Program-made: the position numbers and the translations under genes | Shown: in pieces, positions 1-5,643 of the stretch | How the letters are laid out: each line of letters starts with the position of its first letter | How positions within the stretch are numbered: position 1 is the stretch's first letter | Assembly (NCBI GenBank): GCA_017998735.1 | Contig: JAGOCN010000102.1 | Location: 1 to 6,515 of the forward strand | Source of the DNA: Giesbergeria sp. | Lineage (GTDB): Bacteria; Pseudomonadota; Gammaproteobacteria; Burkholderiales; Burkholderiaceae_C | Length of the DNA: 6,515 bases | Reading direction: 5' to 3' | Notes under the pieces: model-generated | Told to the model about the DNA's origin: nothing | What the model saw: only the letters and a program-made list of their open reading frames with translations | Database searches by the model: none

Positions 1-12
1 GCATCAACCAAC

Positions 13-47
13 ACCGCCGCGCGGCAACGTGCGGCGGTTTGCTTTTT
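13..47 (+). terminator. Intrinsic terminator of the gene to the left
   Basis: Bases 13-20 (ACCGCCGC) pair perfectly with 31-38 (GCGGCGGT). The stem continues inward with 21-30 (G-T wobble), 22-29 and 23-28, closing a GCAA tetraloop (24-27) of the stable GNRA type. A T-rich tract, TTTGCTTTTT, begins at the foot of the stem (38-47). This is a classic Rho-independent terminator. No coding region can be assigned in bases 1-12. The upstream gene is probably carB from usual gene order, but that is inference. The terminator suggests greA has its own promoter in 48-130, where I could not identify one with confidence. Confidence 0.8.
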
Positions 48-141
48 GGGCCTGCACAACTGCACGGTGCGCACGCGCCGCCTTCCTGCGGGCGCGGCTG
101 CCAAAGCCCTTTTCTCATGTTTGTTTGTGGAGACTTTGACC

Positions 142-618
142 ATGGCCACCCTTCCCATCACCAAGCGCGGTGCAGAAAAACTCAAGACCGAGCTGCACCG
201 CCTCAAGACCGTTGATCGCCCCGGTGTGATCGCCGCCATTGCCGAGGCACGGGCCCAGGGCGACCTGAGCGAAAACGCCGAATACGACGCTGCCAAGGAC
301 CGCCAGGGCTTTATTGAAGGCCGGATCCAGGAAATCGAGGGCAAGCTCTCTGCCGCGCAGATCATCGACCCGACCAGCGTCGATGCCGAAGGCCGGGTGG
401 TGTTTGGCGCCACGGTCGATCTGGAAGACGAAAACACCGGCGACGCGGTGAAATACCAGATCGTGGGCGAGGACGAGGCCGACCTGAAACTGGGCCTGAT
501 CAACATCAGCAGCCCGATTGCGCGCGCGCTGATCGGCAAGTCCGAGGGCGACACCGCCGAAGTGCAGGCACCCGGCGGCATTCGCCGCTATGAAATCGTG
601 GCTGTCAATTACCTTTGA
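142..618 (+). CDS. greA: Transcription elongation factor GreA
   Basis: GreA binds in the secondary channel of RNA polymerase and stimulates cleavage of the backtracked transcript so that stalled or arrested complexes can resume. The product is 158 residues, the usual family length. Residues 1 to about 76 form the antiparallel coiled coil. Its tip carries GDLSENAEY (40-48) with the acidic residues D41 and E44 needed for Mg2+ coordination and cleavage. Residues from about 82 form the C-terminal FKBP-like domain with the [11 protein letters not shown] signature and a terminal YL. The open frame runs further upstream (a TTG lies at 46), but the ATG at 142 gives the family N-terminus [10 protein letters not shown] and has GGAG at 129-132, nine bases ahead, so the extension is not coding. 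A GC-rich hairpin (74-79 with 91-96) lies in the leader; its role is unknown. Everything expected of an active GreA is present. Confidence 0.97.
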   Translation: MATLPITKRGAEKLKTELHRLKTVDRPGVIAAIAEARAQGDLSENAEYDAAKDRQGFIEGRIQEIEGKLSAAQIIDPTSVDAEGRVVFGATVDLEDENTGDAVKYQIVGEDEADLKLGLINISSPIARALIGKSEGDTAEVQAPGGIRRYEIVAVNYL

Positions 619-697
619 GGCGCGCTTTGGGGCATCGCTGTTGCAGGCCTGTTCTGCCAGAGCGTTGTTGCTGCAGCCGTCCTGTGCTTTCCTGGCG

Positions 698-777
698 TGA
701 AATTTTCTGATTTTGCTATCAAAAAAGGAGCTGCTGGCGCATGCTGCACTTGCGCTAGGGGCACTTTTCACCAAAAA
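698..777. repeat. Candidate dispersed intergenic hairpin repeat of Comamonadaceae
   Basis: The core is an imperfect inverted repeat: 734-741 (CTGGCGCA) pairs with 751-758 (TGCGCTAG), eight pairs with one G-T wobble and a nine-base loop. Outside it lies TTTTGCTATCAAAAAAGGAG on the left and GGGGCACTTTTCACC on the right. The A/T-rich flanks are roughly complementary (GAAATTTTCTG at 698-708 against CACCAAAAATTC at 769-780). The order TTTGCTATCAA, then AGCTGCT, GCGC, loop, GCGCTAG, matches my memory of an abundant intergenic repeat in Acidovorax and relatives, so this looks like a diverged copy. That match is recollection, not a search. It could act as a weak terminator or mRNA 3' end for greA. 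Confidence 0.45.
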
Positions 778-797
778 TTCTCAACCTGTCGGTGAAA
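766..797. repeat. Inverted repeat TTTCACC / GGTGAAA
   Basis: Seven bases at 766-772 are perfectly complementary to 791-797, with 18 bases between. It overlaps the right edge of the repeat-like element. It may be a weak RNA hairpin or an operator-like site; no adjacent promoter is recognisable, so a regulatory role is only a possibility. An arm of this length can arise by chance in a gap of this size. Confidence 0.25.
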
Positions 798-927
798 CGC
801 TGCTGGCACTGTGCCCAGGCAGCCATCCAGCCATCCAGTCAGCCAGAAACCCCTCTGACGCAGGTTGGCTCCAGCCGCGTTCCGTCCTGTTTTTGGGCCT
901 TGCCTTTCAAGTGAAACCGGAGCATGC

Positions 928-934
928 AAGAGGA
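928..934 (+). promoter_or_regulatory. Ribosome binding site deciding a TTG start
   Basis: AAGAGGA (928-934) is the only good Shine-Dalgarno sequence ahead of the DUF4149 gene. Its GAGG core ends nine bases before the in-frame TTG at 943, which is ideal spacing. It lies 21 bases before the next in-frame ATG (955), which has no such sequence close by. This favours TTG as the start codon. Confidence 0.6.
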
Positions 935-942
935 ACAACCGA

Positions 943-1443
943 TTGAAAAATGCAATGACGACACCTCCGGCACGTGTCCCTTTTGGTGGCGCCGCACCCA
1001 TTTTCACGGTGCAGCGCCTGCCGGTTTTTGCCGCCGCACTGTGGTGGGGCAGTCTCACCACCCTTGGCGCCCTGGTGGTGCCGCTGCTGTTTGCGCACCT
1101 GCCCACACCGGCCCTGGCCGGCGGGATGGCAGCGCGCCTGTTTGCGGCGCAGACCTGGGTGTCGGTGGGATGTGGTGTGCTGCTGCTGATCGTTTCAAGG
1201 CCCAAAGGGTCCGTGGAGCAGTACCCATGGGCGCGGGCAGCCCTGGTTTTCATGCTTGGCGGTGTGCTGCTGGCGCTGCTGTCGCAGTTTGCCGTGGCGC
1301 CGCGCATCGTGGCGCGCCAGGACCTGCGCTTGTGGCACAGCGTGGGCAGCGTGCTGTACCTGGTGCAATGGCTTTGCGCGGGGGCCGTGCTCTGGAACAC
1401 GCTGCGCAGCAGCAGCGCAGTGGACACCGAAGCACAGGACTGA
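943..1443 (+). CDS. DUF4149 four-helix membrane protein
   Basis: This is a small inner-membrane protein of the DUF4149 family (related to eukaryotic TMEM205); its biochemical role is not established. With the TTG start it has 166 residues; an ATG at 955 would give 162. Four hydrophobic segments lie at about 26-50, 68-85, 98-119 and 132-152. The first contains WWGSLTTLGALVVPLLFAHL and leads into LPTPALAGGMAARLFAAQTW, the most recognisable family stretch. The third is followed by VAPRIVARQDLRLWH, a charged loop before the last helix. The tail is short and acidic. The start is uncertain because frame continuity reaches back to 865 without homology; the ribosome binding site favours 943. In betaproteobacteria this gene commonly sits between greA and yhbY, as here, but that gives no function. 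It is not a transporter or enzyme that I can name. Confidence 0.85.
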   Translation: MKNAMTTPPARVPFGGAAPIFTVQRLPVFAAALWWGSLTTLGALVVPLLFAHLPTPALAGGMAARLFAAQTWVSVGCGVLLLIVSRPKGSVEQYPWARAALVFMLGGVLLALLSQFAVAPRIVARQDLRLWHSVGSVLYLVQWLCAGAVLWNTLRSSSAVDTEAQD

Positions 1444-1473
1444 GACGCGCCTGCTGCGTCCCCTTGGGGCGGT

Positions 1474-2232
1474 TTATTCGCGCCAGTGCTCGGCCACCCA
1501 GGTGGCGGGGCGGATGAAGCGAAAGCGCCGGTTGCGCCGGCCTGCCAGAGCGTCGGGCGGGTTGCACTCGCCATGGAAAATCACGATGCGTGCACCGTCT
1601 GGCACAAACGGCGCCTGCCAGTAGTTGCGCGGCCAGGCAGGAATGCCGTCGTACTTGAAGCTGGGGCACCATGCCTTGGGCCAGTAGGCCAGCTTGCCCA
1701 GCTGGTGCATGCGGTCCGAAAGGTAGGCCTGCTCGTTGCGGTACTTGGTGCGAACCTCTTGAAAATGGGTGCGAAAATATTCCAGCACCTCGGGGTGCGC
1801 GCCCAGTTCAAAGCGGTACACCGAAGAGTTGCCGGTAATGCGCCAGGGCCGCTTGTAGTCGTGGATGATCAGAAAATCGCCCGACAGCGTGAAAAATTCG
1901 TTCAGGCTGCCCGTGATCACCACGTCCACGTCCAGAAACAGCGCCGTGCCGCGCAGCCCGTGCAGGTCGGCACTGAAAGTGGCCAGCTTGTTCCAGCCGC
2001 GCTCCGGAATGCCCTCGGGCAGGTTGAGCGGCGGAATCGGCAGGCACTGCACCTCGCTGCGGATGCCCGCGCTGTCGTCCGTCAGGCAGACCAGGTTGAA
2101 GTCGCCGTCCAGATGGCGGCGCACCATGGCATACAGGCGGTTGACATACTCGGGGCCGTATTTGCGGCCCCACTTCATGCAGATCACATGGCGCTGGAGG
2201 TGCGGCTGCACGCTGCCGTCGGGCGTGGTCAT
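1474..2232 (-). CDS. Putative GT-A-fold glycosyltransferase, substrate unknown
   Basis: The product has 252 residues and no signal peptide or membrane span, so it is probably cytoplasmic. Residues 15-34 (HVICMKWGRKYGPEYVNRLY) fit the first strand and nucleotide-binding helix, and LVCLTDD follows at 47-53. The segment LFLDVDVVITGSL (98-110) contains a DxD motif (D101, D103), the metal and sugar-nucleotide site of GT-A enzymes. GNSSVYRF (134-141) and a late IFHGECNPP (218-226) resemble the acceptor and diphosphate-contact loops of GT8-like enzymes. I recognise this as a widespread bacterial family usually called glycosyltransferase without a defined product. It begins 11 bases after the yhbY stop on the same strand, so the two are probably co-transcribed, though it lacks a clear Shine-Dalgarno sequence. 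No other cell-envelope sugar gene lies nearby. Its 3' end meets the DUF4149 gene tail to tail. The transferase call is fairly secure; the substrate is unknown. Confidence 0.8.
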   Translation of the reverse strand: MTTPDGSVQPHLQRHVICMKWGRKYGPEYVNRLYAMVRRHLDGDFNLVCLTDDSAGIRSEVQCLPIPPLNLPEGIPERGWNKLATFSADLHGLRGTALFLDVDVVITGSLNEFFTLSGDFLIIHDYKRPWRITGNSSVYRFELGAHPEVLEYFRTHFQEVRTKYRNEQAYLSDRMHQLGKLAYWPKAWCPSFKYDGIPAWPRNYWQAPFVPDGARIVIFHGECNPPDALAGRRNRRFRFIRPATWVAEHWRE

Positions 2233-2243
2233 GGCGGCAAGCG

Positions 2244-2720
2244 TCAGGGCTGCTGGCGCTTCTTGACCGACACCGGCCTTTTGGGCTTGGCGCGCTTGAC
2301 CTGGCCACCGGCCGTCAAGCGCTGGTTGCCCAGCACGCGCAAGGTCTTGACTTCAGGGCGCTGGCCGCCGCGCTTGCTGTATTTCATCACCTTGACGTCT
2401 TTGGGACCGGCCATGCGGTCTTCGTCAATGGTGCGTTCCTTGTCCGGCTGCGGGCGCCACAGCACCAGCAGCTTGCCGATGTGCTGAACGGGGGCGGCGT
2501 TCAGATCGGCCGCCAGTTCCTGGTACATCAGTTCGCGCGCTGCGCGGTCGTCGCTGAAAACGCGGACCTTGATCAGGCCGTGGGCGTTGAGGGCGGCGTC
2601 GATTTCCTTGCGCACGTTGGGGGTGAGGCCATCGCCACCCACCAGAACGACAGGGGAGAGGTGGTGCGCATCGGCGCGGTGTGCCCGGCGCTGGGCCGGT
2701 GTGAGTTCAATGTGGGGCAT
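2244..2720 (-). CDS. yhbY: YhbY-family CRM-domain RNA-binding protein
   Basis: YhbY proteins bind precursor 50S ribosomal particles and act in large-subunit assembly. The CRM domain covers about residues 4-92: an N-terminal helix ([16 protein letters not shown]), then [14 protein letters not shown] (23-36) holding the GxxG loop, then [17 protein letters not shown] (38-54), and a last strand [12 protein letters not shown] (79-90). The E. coli protein is about 97 residues and ends soon after this strand. Here the protein has 158, and the extra 60 or so form a lysine- and arginine-rich tail ([18 protein letters not shown] at the end) that looks disordered and suited to RNA contact. The start ATG has no Shine-Dalgarno sequence; GATAAT lies seven bases ahead of it, so a leaderless mRNA is possible. 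It is divergent from rlmE, which modifies the same ribosomal subunit. Confidence 0.93.
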   Translation of the reverse strand: MPHIELTPAQRRAHRADAHHLSPVVLVGGDGLTPNVRKEIDAALNAHGLIKVRVFSDDRAARELMYQELAADLNAAPVQHIGKLLVLWRPQPDKERTIDEDRMAGPKDVKVMKYSKRGGQRPEVKTLRVLGNQRLTAGGQVKRAKPKRPVSVKKRQQP

Positions 2721-2752
2721 GGGCCGTATTATCGAGGCAGGATGAAGGAAAC
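2721..2752. promoter_or_regulatory. Divergent yhbY / rlmE start region
   Basis: Only 32 bases separate the two start codons. The one A/T-rich patch is TATTATC (2727-2733). On the plus strand it reads TATTAT (2727-2732) and could be a -10 box for rlmE. On the minus strand it reads GATAAT (2733 to 2728) and could be a -10 box for yhbY, placing transcription start at or next to the yhbY ATG. Good -35 hexamers are absent on both sides (minus-strand TTCATG at 18 bases is weak). Both promoters must extend into the opposite coding regions. AAGGA (2745-2749) is the rlmE ribosome binding site, three bases from its ATG. Confidence 0.45.
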
Positions 2753-3421
2753 ATGAAAGTCAAGACACAAAGCAAGAAAGTCAACAAGGCATGGCTCAAC
2801 GACCATGTCAGAGACCCCTATGTCAAGCTGGCCCAGAAAGAGGGCTACCGCGCCCGTGCGGCCTACAAGCTCAAGGAGATAGACGAGCAGCTGGACCTGG
2901 TTCGCCCGGGGCAGACGGTGGTGGACCTGGGCAGCACGCCCGGTGCCTGGAGCCAGTATCTGCGCCGGCGCCTGTCGGAAGGCTCAACTGCGGGCGCTGT
3001 GGCCGGGCGCATCATCGCGCTCGACATCCTGCCCATGCAACCCGTTGACGGGGTGCTTTTCCTGCAGGGCGATTTTCGCGAACCTGAGGTGCTGGAGCAG
3101 CTGGAGCAGGCACTGCAGGGCCGTCAGGCCGATGTGGTGGTGTCCGACATGGCGCCCAACCTGTCGGGCAACGCTGCCACCGATGCAGCGCGCGTGGCCA
3201 ACCTGGTGGAGCTGGCGGTCGATTTTGCCTGCCGCCACATGAAGCCCGAGGGCGCGCTGGTGGTGAAACTGTTCCATGGCGGTGCCCATGCGCCGCTGCT
3301 GCAACTCTTCAAGCAGACATTCGCCGTGGTCAAGCAGGTCAAGCCCAAGGCCTCGCGGGACAAGTCGGCCGAGGTTTTTCTGGTCGGGCGCGGACTGAAG
3401 CCAGGCGCGGCTGCTGCCTGA
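2753..3421 (+). CDS. rlmE: 23S rRNA (uridine-2552 2'-O) methyltransferase RlmE
   Basis: RlmE (FtsJ, RrmJ) uses S-adenosylmethionine to methylate the ribose 2'-OH of U2552 in the 23S A-loop, a late step in 50S maturation. The protein has 222 residues, close to the family norm. The N-terminus [22 protein letters not shown] is typical. The SAM site is [15 protein letters not shown] (56-70), where E. coli has DLGAAPGGW, with ALD (89-91) and GDF (106-108) as further cofactor contacts. The catalytic K-D-K-E set is visible as K39 (YKLKEID), D132 ([10 protein letters not shown]), K172 (VVKLF) and E207 (SAEVFLV). A short insertion rich in Ser, Gly and Ala (about 75-85) precedes RIIALD. ATG 2753 has AAGGA close ahead and gives the expected N-terminus. 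It leads into ftsH after 166 bases. An active enzyme is expected. Confidence 0.96.
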   Translation: MKVKTQSKKVNKAWLNDHVRDPYVKLAQKEGYRARAAYKLKEIDEQLDLVRPGQTVVDLGSTPGAWSQYLRRRLSEGSTAGAVAGRIIALDILPMQPVDGVLFLQGDFREPEVLEQLEQALQGRQADVVVSDMAPNLSGNAATDAARVANLVELAVDFACRHMKPEGALVVKLFHGGAHAPLLQLFKQTFAVVKQVKPKASRDKSAEVFLVGRGLKPGAAAA

Positions 3422-3426
3422 CGCCA

Positions 3427-3448
3427 CGGCCGTGCTGCGCCATGGCCG
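3427..3448 (+). terminator. Weak hairpin after rlmE
   Basis: CGGCCGTG (3427-3434) pairs with CATGGCCG (3441-3448) over eight pairs, one of them a G-T wobble, with a six-base loop CTGCGC. No T tract follows directly (CGCAATGTTTCA), so this is not a canonical intrinsic terminator. It may stabilise the rlmE 3' end or attenuate read-through into ftsH. Confidence 0.35.
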
Positions 3449-3511
3449 CGCAATGTTTCAAAACCCGCGCTTCACGCAGGGGTGCAAGGGGTCATTGAAT
3501 CGCTGCACCGG

Positions 3512-3539
3512 CTTGAAATGCCTAAAATAGGCCGTAACT
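3512..3539 (+). promoter_or_regulatory. Candidate heat-shock-type promoter of ftsH
   Basis: CTTGAAA (3512-3518) equals the -35 consensus of sigma-32 promoters. Thirteen bases later lies CCGTAACT (3532-3539), a partial match to the CCCCAT-type -10. ftsH is a sigma-32 gene in E. coli, which makes this reading attractive, but the -10 match is poor. Between them is a perfect dyad GCCTA-AAA-TAGGC (3520-3532), which contains TAAAAT (3523-3528). That is a near-consensus sigma-70 -10, but without a -35 at normal spacing (TTGAAT at 3495-3500 is 22 bases away). Transcription start would leave a leader of roughly 40 bases or more. Confidence 0.4.
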
Positions 3540-3577
3540 GGGTTCAGACCGTATTTTGTTTTCTCTCCACTCTTTCT

Positions 3578-3581
3578 GGAG
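3578..3581 (+). promoter_or_regulatory. ftsH ribosome binding site fixing a TTG start
   Basis: GGAG (3578-3581), within TCTGGAG, lies six bases ahead of the TTG at 3588. No ATG or GTG exists at the correct place for the conserved FtsH N-terminus, so translation must start at this TTG. Confidence 0.8.
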
Positions 3582-3587
3582 TCCCGC

Positions 3588-5507
3588 TTGAATAATCAGT
3601 GGTTTTCAAAAATAGCTGTGTGGCTTGTCATAGCCATGGTGCTGTTTACCGTGTTCAAACAATTTGACACGCGCACCGGCACGGCTTCAGGCCATGTCGG
3701 GTACTCCGAGTTCCTGGACGACGTGCGCAGCAGCCGCATCAAGAGCGTCGTCATCCAGGAAGGCCAGGGCACCACCGACATCGTGGCCCTGACCACCGAT
3801 GACCGGCGCATCCGCACCACGGCCACCTACCTGGACCGTGGGCTGGTGGGTGACCTCATCAGCAACAACGTCAAGTTCGATGTCAAACCGCGTGAAGAAG
3901 GTTCGCTGCTGATGTCCCTGCTGGTCAGCTGGGGCCCGATGCTGCTGCTGATTGGCGTCTGGGTTTACTTCATGCGCCAGATGCAGGGCGGTGGCAAGGG
4001 CGGGGCCTTCAGCTTTGGCAAGAGCAAGGCGCGCATGATGGACGAAAACAGCAACAACATCACTTTTGCCGATGTGGCGGGTTGTGACGAGGCCAAGGAA
4101 GAAGTGAAGGAAGTCGTGGACTTTCTGAAAGACCCGCAGCGCTTTCAAAAGCTGGGTGGCCGCATTCCGCGGGGTCTGTTGCTGGTGGGCCCTCCGGGCA
4201 CCGGCAAGACGCTGCTGGCCAAGTCGATAGCTGGCGAGGCCAAGGTGCCGTTTTTCTCCATTTCAGGTTCCGACTTTGTGGAAATGTTTGTCGGCGTGGG
4301 TGCTGCCCGTGTGCGCGACATGTTTGAAAACGCCAAGAAAAACGCTCCTTGCATCATCTTCATTGACGAAATCGATGCGGTGGGCCGCCAGCGCGGCGCC
4401 GGCATGGGCGGTGGCAACGACGAGCGCGAGCAGACCCTCAACCAGATGCTGGTGGAGATGGACGGTTTTGAAACCAATCTGGGTGTGATCGTCGTGGCTG
4501 CCACCAACCGCCCCGACATCCTGGACCCTGCGCTGCTGCGTCCGGGCCGTTTTGACCGCCAGGTGTATGTGACGCTGCCCGACATCCGGGGCCGCGAACA
4601 GATCCTGAACGTGCACATGCGCAAGATTCCGGTCAGCCAGGACGTGAACCCGAGCATCATTGCCCGTGGCACGCCCGGCATGTCGGGCGCCGACCTGGCC
4701 AACCTGTGCAACGAAGCCGCGCTGATGGCAGCCCGGCGCAATGCGCGCACGGTGGAAATGCAGGATTTTGAAAAGGCCAAGGACAAGATCCTTATGGGCC
4801 CCGAGCGCAAGAGCATGGTCATGCCCGAGGAAGAGCGCCGCAACACGGCCTACCACGAGTCCGGCCATGCCCTGATTGGCAAGCTGCTGCCCAAGTGCGA
4901 TCCGGTGCACAAGGTCACCATCATTCCCCGGGGCCGCGCGCTTGGCGTGACGATGAGCCTGCCATCGCAGGACCGCTACAGCTACGACAAGGAGTTCATG
5001 CTGAACCAGATCAGCATGCTGTTCGGTGGCCGCATTGCCGAGGAGGTGTTCATGAACCAGATGACCACCGGTGCCAGCAACGACTTCGAGCGTGCCACCT
5101 CCATAGCGCGCGACATGGTCACGCGCTATGGCATGACCGACGCCCTGGGCCCCATGGTCTATGCAGAAAACGAAGGCGAAGTGTTCCTGGGCCGCTCGGT
5201 CACCAAGACCACCAACATGAGCGAGTCCACCATGCAGAAGGTGGACCAGGAAGTGCGCAAGATCATCGATGAGCAGTACGCCCTGGGGCGCAAGCTGATC
5301 GAAGAAAACAAGGACAAGATGCACGCCATGGCCAAGGCCCTGCTGGAATGGGAAACCATCGACATGGAGCAGATCGACGACATCATGGCCGGCAAGGAGC
5401 CGCGTCCGCACAAGGACTGGACCCCGCGCATTCCTCCTTCGTCGGGTGACGGCCCCAGCGGCGGCACACCTGCGGTGAAGGTGGACCCGGCGCCCACGGC
5501 TGCCTGA
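3588..5507 (+). CDS. ftsH: ATP-dependent zinc metalloprotease FtsH
   Basis: FtsH is a hexameric inner-membrane AAA+ protease that degrades damaged membrane proteins and short-lived regulators. The product has 639 residues. Membrane helix 1 lies at about 8-23, a periplasmic domain at about 27-105, and helix 2 at about 107-128 ([20 protein letters not shown]). The AAA+ module shows Walker A GPPGTGKT (201-208), pore loop MFVG (233-236), Walker B IIFIDEID (256-263) and the second region of homology with arginine fingers R318 and R321 in LLRPGRFDR. The protease site is HESGH (423-427) with E424 catalytic and H423 and H427 as zinc ligands; D499 in TGASND is the third ligand. The C-terminal tail is proline- and glycine-rich. 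The start is TTG, giving the family N-terminus [15 protein letters not shown]. Four ATA isoleucine codons, all before alanine, are unusual in this GC-rich gene. Confidence 0.98.
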   Translation: MNNQWFSKIAVWLVIAMVLFTVFKQFDTRTGTASGHVGYSEFLDDVRSSRIKSVVIQEGQGTTDIVALTTDDRRIRTTATYLDRGLVGDLISNNVKFDVKPREEGSLLMSLLVSWGPMLLLIGVWVYFMRQMQGGGKGGAFSFGKSKARMMDENSNNITFADVAGCDEAKEEVKEVVDFLKDPQRFQKLGGRIPRGLLLVGPPGTGKTLLAKSIAGEAKVPFFSISGSDFVEMFVGVGAARVRDMFENAKKNAPCIIFIDEIDAVGRQRGAGMGGGNDEREQTLNQMLVEMDGFETNLGVIVVAATNRPDILDPALLRPGRFDRQVYVTLPDIRGREQILNVHMRKIPVSQDVNPSIIARGTPGMSGADLANLCNEAALMAARRNARTVEMQDFEKAKDKILMGPERKSMVMPEEERRNTAYHESGHALIGKLLPKCDPVHKVTIIPRGRALGVTMSLPSQDRYSYDKEFMLNQISMLFGGRIAEEVFMNQMTTGASNDFERATSIARDMVTRYGMTDALGPMVYAENEGEVFLGRSVTKTTNMSESTMQKVDQEVRKIIDEQYALGRKLIEENKDKMHAMAKALLEWETIDMEQIDDIMAGKEPRPHKDWTPRIPPSSGDGPSGGTPAVKVDPAPTAA

Positions 5508-5537
5508 AAGGTTGCACTGCCAGAGGGGCGCAGGCAC

Positions 5538-5552
5538 TCACCCTCAGGGTGA
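5538..5552. repeat. Small perfect hairpin after ftsH
   Basis: TCACCC (5538-5543) and GGGTGA (5547-5552) are perfectly complementary around a TCA loop. It lies just ahead of the stronger terminator hairpin, with no T tract of its own. It may help shield the ftsH mRNA 3' end. Confidence 0.4.
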
Positions 5553-5557
5553 CCAGA

Positions 5558-5588
5558 AAAAACGGGGCTGAAAGGCCCCGTTTTTCTT
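5558..5588 (+). terminator. Intrinsic terminator between ftsH and folP
   Basis: AAAAACGGGGC (5558-5568) pairs over eleven positions with GCCCCGTTTTT (5575-5585) around the loop TGAAAG; the T run continues as TTTTTCTTT (5581-5589). The 6-bp GC core followed by U residues is typical of a Rho-independent terminator, and the A run on the 5' side makes it structurally bidirectional. It should end most ftsH transcripts and leave folP dependent on read-through or on its own promoter in the following 55 bases, where I see no clear -10 box. Confidence 0.85.
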
Positions 5589-5632
5589 TGCCCTGCAAAT
5601 TGCTTGCCATGTTCACAAAGAAAGAAAGAAAC

Positions 5633-5637
5633 AAGGA
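5633..5637 (+). promoter_or_regulatory. folP ribosome binding site with AAAG tract ahead
   Basis: AAGGA (5633-5637) lies six bases before the folP ATG at 5644. Directly upstream is a tetranucleotide tract, three AAAG units plus AAA (5617-5631). The purine-rich, unstructured leader should favour ribosome access. Confidence 0.65.
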
Positions 5638-5643
5638 ATCCTC

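Larger units (their letters stand above)
619..942. other. Intergenic gap of 324 bases, no gene
   Basis: No open frame here looks like a protein; the short frames on both strands have low-complexity, shadow-like composition. What can be seen is a repeat-like hairpin element (698-777), an inverted repeat TTTCACC/GGTGAAA (766-772 and 791-797), a tandem 8-base duplication GCCATCCA (822-829 and 830-837), a small dyad TTTCA-AG-TGAAA (905-916), and a Shine-Dalgarno sequence at 928-934. I found no convincing intrinsic terminator directly after greA and no clear sigma-70 promoter for the downstream membrane gene. Confidence 0.7.

Noticed and set aside
46..141. N-terminal extension of greA (32 extra residues from TTG 46)
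   Set aside because: The extension overlaps the terminator T tract, has no family similarity, and the ATG at 142 has a good Shine-Dalgarno sequence and gives the canonical N-terminus.
115..774. Long minus-strand open frame opposite greA
   Set aside because: It mirrors greA in another frame, has no recognisable domain and its composition follows greA codon structure; a shadow of a GC-rich gene.
822..837. Tandem GCCATCCA duplication as a mobile-element target duplication or iteron
   Set aside because: The two copies are directly adjacent with nothing inserted between, and no further copies lie nearby; probably simple slippage.
768..1574. Minus-strand open frame of 268 codons over the DUF4149 gene
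   Set aside because: Low-complexity Ala/Arg/Pro/Ser/Thr-rich translation, no motif, and it lies opposite a well-supported gene.
1486..2487. Plus-strand open frame of 333 codons spanning the glycosyltransferase and part of yhbY
   Set aside because: It is antisense to two genes with clear motifs and crosses their junction; its His/Val/Ala/Arg-rich translation is typical of a shadow frame.
4263..5537. Minus-strand open frame of 424 codons opposite ftsH
   Set aside because: Very His/Val/Leu/Ala-rich translation with no domain, exactly opposite the conserved AAA+ and protease regions; an artefact of GC-rich codon usage.
5617..5631. AAAG tract ahead of folP as a phase-variation switch
   Set aside because: Only three full units plus a partial one, too few for high-frequency slippage, and folP is a needed biosynthetic gene; an A-rich leader explains it.
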